Assembly: GCA_944322775.1 (NCBI GenBank)
Contig: CALUQA010000135.1
Span: 1 to 15,592 of the forward strand
Source of the DNA: an uncultured Elusimicrobiales bacterium
GTDB taxonomy: Bacteria; Elusimicrobiota; Elusimicrobia; Elusimicrobiales; Elusimicrobiaceae
Direction: 5' to 3'
Length of the DNA stretch: 15,592 bases
This document shows positions 12,327-15,592 of this stretch, in pieces; the first letter of the stretch is position 1, and each line of letters opens with the position of its first letter. A program made the position numbers and the translations under genes. The notes under the pieces are model-generated. The model was not told the origin of the DNA and searched no databases. It saw only the letters and a program-made list of their open reading frames with translations.

Positions 12327-14069
12327 TTAATCTTCGCTGGCTTTGTACATGGGGTAAAAATACAAACCCATAAAAACGGGGTTATCGTAAAAGCCCTTTA
12401 CGCGGCTGCGCATGGCCCATAAACCGGTGGGGTGAATGGTATAAATTTGCATGGCGTCCTCGTAAGCGATTTTTTGCAATTCTTTATAATACTTTGCGCG
12501 TTTGGCCGGGTTAGACTCAGCCACCGCCTTCATGACCAAACGGTCGGCTTCGGGGTTTTTATACCCCTGGGAAAAAGCATAGCGCCCGTCGCTGTGCATG
12601 AAGTTGAAATAAAAGTTATGCGGGTCTGCATAGTCGGCCACCCAGCCGCGCACCCACATGGGCATTTGGCGGGCGGCGGTTTTTTCCAGGAAGGAAGCCC
12701 ACATCACGCCGCGCACGTCCACTTTAAACTTGGGGTTAAGGCTTTCCACATTGCGTTTGAGCATTTCCGCCGCCATCTGCCGCGGGAAGCCGCCCGTATT
12801 GTAGGTAATGGTGAAGGCAAAACCTTTGTCCCACACTTGTCCGCCCCAGGCTTTTTTAAAGTGTTCTTCGGCTTTCTTTAAGTCAAAATTATAATGCGGG
12901 TCGTCTTTGTCATAAAAGACCAAGCCTTCCGGCGCCGGGCCATAGGCGCGGGTTCCGCGTCCGCCCAAACCTTCTTTTAAAAATGCGTCATAATCAAAGG
13001 CATATTCAAACCCTTTGCGCACGTCCGGGTCGGAAAAGAAATCAGGCGGTATGCCTTTCCCGTCCAATTTGCCCGAACCGATATCGGGGTTGCCTTTGGC
13101 GTTAATATCCAGCGTAAAGAAGATAACCGGGTCCGTGCGCAGGCGCGGCAAATTGTCGTACACCACCACGTCTTTATTGCCTTTAAGCTGGTCGGCATAC
13201 TGCGTGGGGATTTCGGCAATGTCCACATCGCCGCCTTCCAACAGCAGGCGCAGGGTGCTGGGTTCTGTGACCGACATCATGTGAATATTTTTGATTTGCG
13301 GGGCGCCTTCAAAATAATCTTCGTTGGCGGCCAGCTGCAAACGCCGACCGGAAATATCCCAGCGCACCAGTTTAAACGGACCCGTGCCGTTCATGTGGTC
13401 AAACAGATAGGAAGACTGTTTTTCAAAGTTATTATATTTTTTCCATGTAGCTTCCGTTCCGTCCCAACCGCCGTGTTCCACCACCCATTGTTTGGGCGTA
13501 ATATACCCCCAGCGCGCCAACACGGCCAAGAACGGGGCAAACGGTTTTTTGAGATGAATGACCACATTGTCGCCTTTCACCTCAATGGCTTTTTCGGCAT
13601 CTTTAAAGTTAACAACAATTTCCCCTTTGTCGTTGCGGGTGGAGGTATAACCCAAAATCGGCTCCAACAGCAAAGAAGACGGCCCGCCGGATACGTCCGA
13701 AAGAATAAAGCGAAGCAAAGAATAGCGCACGTCTTCGGGGGTCAGTTCCGTTCCGTCATGAAATTTAACCCCTTTGCGAATAGGAAAAGTGTACGTCAGG
13801 CCGTCTTTGGAAATCAGCCCGTTTTCCACGCTGGGCACTTGAGTGGACAAGGAAGGCAAAAACTCCGTCATGGAGCTGCCGTTAAATTTAAGCAGCGTGT
13901 CATAAACGTTAATCATCATGCCCTGGGTGACGCCATCGTAAGAGAAAACCGGGTCCAAGGACTGCATTTCCCCCCCGTGTGCCACCACCAAGGTGGACGT
14001 ATCTTTTTTTTTGGAACAAGCGGCAAACAAAAAAGTAAACCCCAGCAATAAAACAACTATTTTTTTCAT
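12327..14069 (-). CDS. Family 5 extracellular solute-binding lipoprotein (peptide/nickel ABC transporter type)
   Basis: 580 residues from ATG 14069-14067, chosen because it opens with a clean lipoprotein signal (MKKIVVLLLGFTFLFAAC, lipobox FAAC, Cys18) and follows GAGGAG. Seen: TLVVAHGGEMQSLDPVFSYD near the mature N-terminus; the SBP_bac_5 signature PIRKGVKFHDGTELTPEDVR at about 110; TGPFKLVRWD; and the C-terminal WVADYADPHNFYFNF segment typical of OppA/DppA-type proteins. It binds oligopeptides or similar ligands in the periplasm and hands them to an ABC permease; no permease or ATPase gene is in the window. The start overlaps the stop of the C39-like peptidase by ATGA (14069-14066), so the pair is co-expressed, suggesting linked peptide processing and capture (inference). 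Confidence 0.92.
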   Translation of the reverse strand: MKKIVVLLLGFTFLFAACSKKKDTSTLVVAHGGEMQSLDPVFSYDGVTQGMMINVYDTLLKFNGSSMTEFLPSLSTQVPSVENGLISKDGLTYTFPIRKGVKFHDGTELTPEDVRYSLLRFILSDVSGGPSSLLLEPILGYTSTRNDKGEIVVNFKDAEKAIEVKGDNVVIHLKKPFAPFLAVLARWGYITPKQWVVEHGGWDGTEATWKKYNNFEKQSSYLFDHMNGTGPFKLVRWDISGRRLQLAANEDYFEGAPQIKNIHMMSVTEPSTLRLLLEGGDVDIAEIPTQYADQLKGNKDVVVYDNLPRLRTDPVIFFTLDINAKGNPDIGSGKLDGKGIPPDFFSDPDVRKGFEYAFDYDAFLKEGLGGRGTRAYGPAPEGLVFYDKDDPHYNFDLKKAEEHFKKAWGGQVWDKGFAFTITYNTGGFPRQMAAEMLKRNVESLNPKFKVDVRGVMWASFLEKTAARQMPMWVRGWVADYADPHNFYFNFMHSDGRYAFSQGYKNPEADRLVMKAVAESNPAKRAKYYKELQKIAYEDAMQIYTIHPTGLWAMRSRVKGFYDNPVFMGLYFYPMYKASED

Positions 14070-15025
14070 GATCTCCTCACTAAATAGGCCGCGCCCCGTT
14101 TGCGCATAAGCCATGCCCGCGCAAATTCCGCCGCGTCATAGAAACGAACCACATCTTTTTTAAGTTCGCTGGCCGGGTCGGCTACCCGTATTTTACCATT
14201 TTCCCACCCGCATATAAGAACCAAATGCCCCGGGGTTTTGGCTACGGCCGCCCCGGTCAGTTCGCCTTTCTTATAAGCGATAGTGGCTAACACCAAACAA
14301 TCTTTATTTACAAATTCATCTAATTGCGCCAAATTGTGAAAGCGCGTTACACACGCCGGACACCCCCGTCGGCTGGCATAGGCGGTATTTAGCGTCCAAT
14401 TGCCGTAAATGCGGGCTCGGTCATCATAAACCCCGGCTGCCGTTTGCAAGGGGTCTTCTTCCACCCCCAACGCATTTAAAGCCATGGCCAAAGAAGTGGG
14501 GCTGCACAAGCGCAGCTGGTCCGTGGGGGACACGTCAAGCCGCATTTGGGACAGCGGCTTTACCGCCACGCGGCGGCTGCCGCTAGGCAAAATGGCGGCG
14601 CACTCATCATATACGGCATTGCTGTCTGTGATACAGACAAAAACACAGGGTACGTCCATATCCCCATGCAGGGTTAAGCGGAAGCGATAGGCCTGCGCCG
14701 GTTTTTTCAGGCGCAGCAAATCCACCGCCACAAAGCCTGCCTCATCTTCCTGCGCGTCAAAGCTGTGGCTGACCTTGGGCGAATAGAGCGCCAGCTTAAA
14801 AAACTTGCTCCAAACGCCGTCTTGGCACACTTGCACTTCGCTAAAAAGCCAGCCGTTGGTTTTGGTGTGATAATTAACCGACAAAACAAGAGAAGAAAAT
14901 TCAACCGGTGTTTCAAATGCGGGCGAAACGACCGTATGGGCATTGCCGTCCCCATGAAACAAGTATCCCCTCTGCGGACGGTGAAAAAATGTTAAATACG
15001 GCAGTTTTGGTTCTGCTGTGCTCAT
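14066..15025 (-). CDS. C39-like family cysteine peptidase
   Basis: 319 residues from ATG 15025-15023; the longer frame runs into tRNA-Pro and is rejected. No signal peptide is seen. Residues 1-150 form a beta-rich accessory domain with no motif I recognise. Residues 155-319 match C39-like (papain-fold) peptidases: Gln160 before RLCSPTSLAMALNALG with nucleophile Cys174; YDDRARIYGNWTLNTAYASR; TPGHLVLICGW with His267; and VADPASELKKDVVRFY with Asp283. A complete Cys/His/Asp triad is therefore present. The substrate is unknown; family members cleave peptides, and the overlap with a peptide-binding lipoprotein gene fits that. The ATG lies only 10 nt after the tRNA-Pro 3' end, with no clear ribosome site (weak AGGG), so read-through from the tRNA promoter is likely. 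Confidence 0.85.
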   Translation of the reverse strand: MSTAEPKLPYLTFFHRPQRGYLFHGDGNAHTVVSPAFETPVEFSSLVLSVNYHTKTNGWLFSEVQVCQDGVWSKFFKLALYSPKVSHSFDAQEDEAGFVAVDLLRLKKPAQAYRFRLTLHGDMDVPCVFVCITDSNAVYDECAAILPSGSRRVAVKPLSQMRLDVSPTDQLRLCSPTSLAMALNALGVEEDPLQTAAGVYDDRARIYGNWTLNTAYASRRGCPACVTRFHNLAQLDEFVNKDCLVLATIAYKKGELTGAAVAKTPGHLVLICGWENGKIRVADPASELKKDVVRFYDAAEFARAWLMRKRGAAYLVRRS

Positions 15026-15035
15026 AAACCCTAAA

Positions 15036-15107
15036 TCGGGGCACCCGGGCTCGAACCGGGAACCTTCCGCTCCCAAAGCGGACGCCCTACCATTGGGCCA
15101 TGCCCCG
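15036..15107 (-). tRNA. tRNA-Pro(TGG)
   Basis: 72 nt without an encoded CCA. Acceptor stem CGGGGCA / TGCCCCG with C1:G72 and discriminator A73, both proline identity features; D arm GCCC / GGGC with an AATGGTA loop; anticodon arm TCCGC-TTTGGGA-GCGGA (anticodon TGG); T arm CCCGG-TTCGAGC-CCGGG. All stems are perfect. Confidence 0.95.
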
Positions 15108-15114
15108 TAATTTT

Positions 15115-15123
15115 ATTGTAGCA
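15115..15123 (-). promoter_or_regulatory. Extended -10 of tRNA-Pro
   Basis: TGC followed by TACAAT (minus strand, 15123-15115) ends 7 nt before the mature tRNA 5' end. No strong -35 is seen. Confidence 0.45.
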
Positions 15124-15179
15124 ATTTTGACGTTAGGGGTTATCTTTTTCTTGCCTTGGTGGCAGATGAATGGGTAATT

Positions 15180-15188
15180 TGTTATAAT
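15180..15188 (+). promoter_or_regulatory. Extended -10 of the elongator-type tRNA(CAT)
   Basis: TGT followed by a perfect TATAAT, ending 12 nt before the tRNA. The -35 region is poor, as expected for extended -10 promoters. Confidence 0.55.
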
Positions 15189-15200
15189 AAAATAAGTTCC

Positions 15201-15274
15201 GCGCCTATAGCTCAATTGGTTAGAGCAACCGACTCATAATCGGTGGGTTCCAGGTTCAAGTCCTGGTGGGCGCA
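15201..15274 (+). tRNA. Elongator-type tRNA(CAT): tRNA-Met or tRNA-Ile2
   Basis: 74 nt without CCA. Acceptor GCGCCTA / TGGGCGC, discriminator A, D arm GCTC / GAGC (C11:G24, elongator type), anticodon arm ACCGA-CTCATAA-TCGGT, T arm CCAGG-TTCAAGT-CCTGG. The anticodon CAT is read as Met, or as Ile if C34 is converted to lysidine. C4:G69 and C5:G68 resemble tRNA-Ile2 determinants known from E. coli, and the anticodon loop context is also Ile2-like, so Ile2 is my slight preference. Confidence 0.9.
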
Positions 15275-15281
15275 GATTTTT
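15257..15281 (+). repeat. tRNA 3'-end repeat, copy 1 (within and after tRNA(CAT))
   Basis: 25 bp covering the T-loop 3' half, T stem, acceptor 3' strand, discriminator and the GATTTTT flank. It matches copy 2 (15421-15445) at 23 of 25 positions. The arrangement is like an integrase attachment site, but no integrase is in view. Confidence 0.75.
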
Positions 15282-15291
15282 ATGTGCCCAA

Positions 15292-15313
15292 GCGGGCAAA
15301 CTGCTTTGCCCGC
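15292..15313. repeat. Strong hairpin after the tRNA
   Basis: GCGGGCAAA (15292-15300), loop CTGC, TTTGCCCGC (15305-15313), a perfect 9-bp stem with no T run after it. It may end or protect the tRNA transcript, but it is not a canonical terminator. Confidence 0.5.
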
Positions 15314-15317
15314 GGCC

Positions 15318-15427
15318 GGACTTGAAAGGCGCAGCGATGTTTTTGTTTGAGCCGAAGGCGAAAGGCAAAAACCGCGAGCCCGGCCTGCAGGAAAATTCCG
15401 TCAGGGATTTTACCGGAAGGCAAGTCC
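15318..15427. other. Highly self-complementary 110-bp unit (possible miniature element or structured RNA)
   Basis: Ends are inverted: GGACTTG (15318-15324) pairs with CAAGTCC (15421-15427). Inside, GCG-(AT)-GTTTTTG (15334-15345) pairs with CAAAAACCGC (15366-15375), capped by GCCGAAGGC; and AAAATTCC (15392-15399) pairs with GGGATTTT (15404-15411) around a GTCA loop with one G-T wobble. An alternative outer stem is GGCCGG (15314-15319) with CCGGCC (15380-15385). No coding potential is recognised. Confidence 0.5.
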
Positions 15428-15445
15428 TCCTGGGCGCAGATTTTT
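15421..15445 (+). repeat. tRNA 3'-end repeat, copy 2 (partial tRNA remnant)
   Basis: CAAGTCCT, then CC instead of GG, then TGGGCGCAGATTTTT: the last 18 nt of tRNA(CAT) plus 7 nt of flank, 164 bp downstream of copy 1. No tRNA 5' half precedes it, so it is a fragment and not a second tRNA. Confidence 0.75.
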
Positions 15446-15446
15446 T

Positions 15447-15592
15447 ATTTATTTTCGTTTGCCAACGGGGCGGGGCACGCGAGCGCCGGCGGGCGCGCCG
15501 CGCGTATAGGTGTAAAAGGAACGTTTGACTGGGAGGAAGGAGGCAGGGGAGTACCGGAACGGAGCGGGTAAAAGAAATGTGTAGGAGGAAAG
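15447..15592. other. No gene recognised; ribosome site at the right edge
   Basis: AT-rich to about 15460, then very GC-rich, then strongly purine-rich from about 15500. Short open frames here lack a recognisable product. AGGAGG at 15583-15588 is an excellent Shine-Dalgarno, so a plus-strand gene probably begins just beyond the window. Confidence 0.4.

Noticed and set aside
13281..14051. 256-codon plus-strand open frame
   Set aside because: Antisense shadow of the peptide-binding protein; no domain and no ribosome site.
14070..14114. Upstream start for the peptide-binding protein, adding 15 residues
   Set aside because: It would bury the lipoprotein signal; the internal ATG has a good ribosome site and forms the ATGA overlap.
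15026..15076. A longer start for the C39-like peptidase, adding 17 residues
   Set aside because: The extension lies within tRNA-Pro and encodes a sequence unlike the family.
15322..15571. Short plus-strand open frames of 68 and 74 codons
   Set aside because: They cross the hairpin unit and tRNA remnant, overlap each other in different frames and show no conserved features.
15520..15592. Resemblance of the purine-rich stretch to part of 23S rRNA (TTTGACTGGG)
   Set aside because: Only a short run matches; the surrounding bases do not follow the rRNA.
1..15592. CRISPR array, rRNA operon, transposase or phage genes
   Set aside because: No regularly spaced repeats with spacers, no rRNA motifs and no recognisable mobile-element proteins were found.

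Overview
The window looks like chromosomal DNA of a Gram-negative, roughly 50% GC bacterium. It carries a Pal/CpoB/TolB outer-membrane module, lipoprotein signal peptides, glycosyltransferases and a type IV pilin-like protein. The pilin N-terminus (FTLIELLVVVLIIGILAAIA followed by LPQYKKAV) and the mix of genes resemble gut Elusimicrobiota. That taxon is my inference from pattern, not something I could test.

Layout. 1-1848 (+): 3' end of thymidine kinase, overlapped by an RDD membrane protein and then a paralogous RDD protein with an extra C-terminal extracytoplasmic domain. 1849-2049: convergent intergenic region with two terminators and a nested inverted repeat. 2050-4574 (-): pal, cpoB-like, tolB operon with its own sigma70-type promoter. 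4800-6245 (-): gatB, full length but broken by one in-frame TAG. 6281-7810 (+): MurJ-family flippase, diverging from gatB across a 35-bp gap with a palindromic -10. 7802-10026 (-): two glycosyltransferases (families GT9-like and GT4-like), probably for an envelope glycan. 10155-11399: a divergent HxlR regulator / metallo-beta-lactamase-fold hydrolase pair sharing a repeat-rich promoter region. 11536-12242 (-): pilin-like gene followed by an initiator-like tRNA(CAT). 12327-15025 (-): a C39-like cysteine peptidase overlapping a family 5 peptide-binding lipoprotein, starting 10 nt after tRNA-Pro(TGG). 15201-15274 (+): an elongator-type tRNA(CAT). 15275-15592: no credible gene; it holds a second partial copy of the 3' end of that tRNA, with a strongly self-complementary 110-bp unit between the copies.

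How it fits together: most genes concern the cell envelope (Tol-Pal, flippase, glycosyltransferases, pilin, peptide-binding lipoprotein) or translation (three tRNAs, gatB). The points most worth a second look are the amber codon in gatB (TAG ends reading frames in this window only in gatB), the tRNA 3'-end duplication with its structured insert, the unusual C33 initiator-like tRNA, the operator array between the HxlR and hydrolase genes, and a recurring TANNNT-then-ATG arrangement that suggests leaderless mRNAs.
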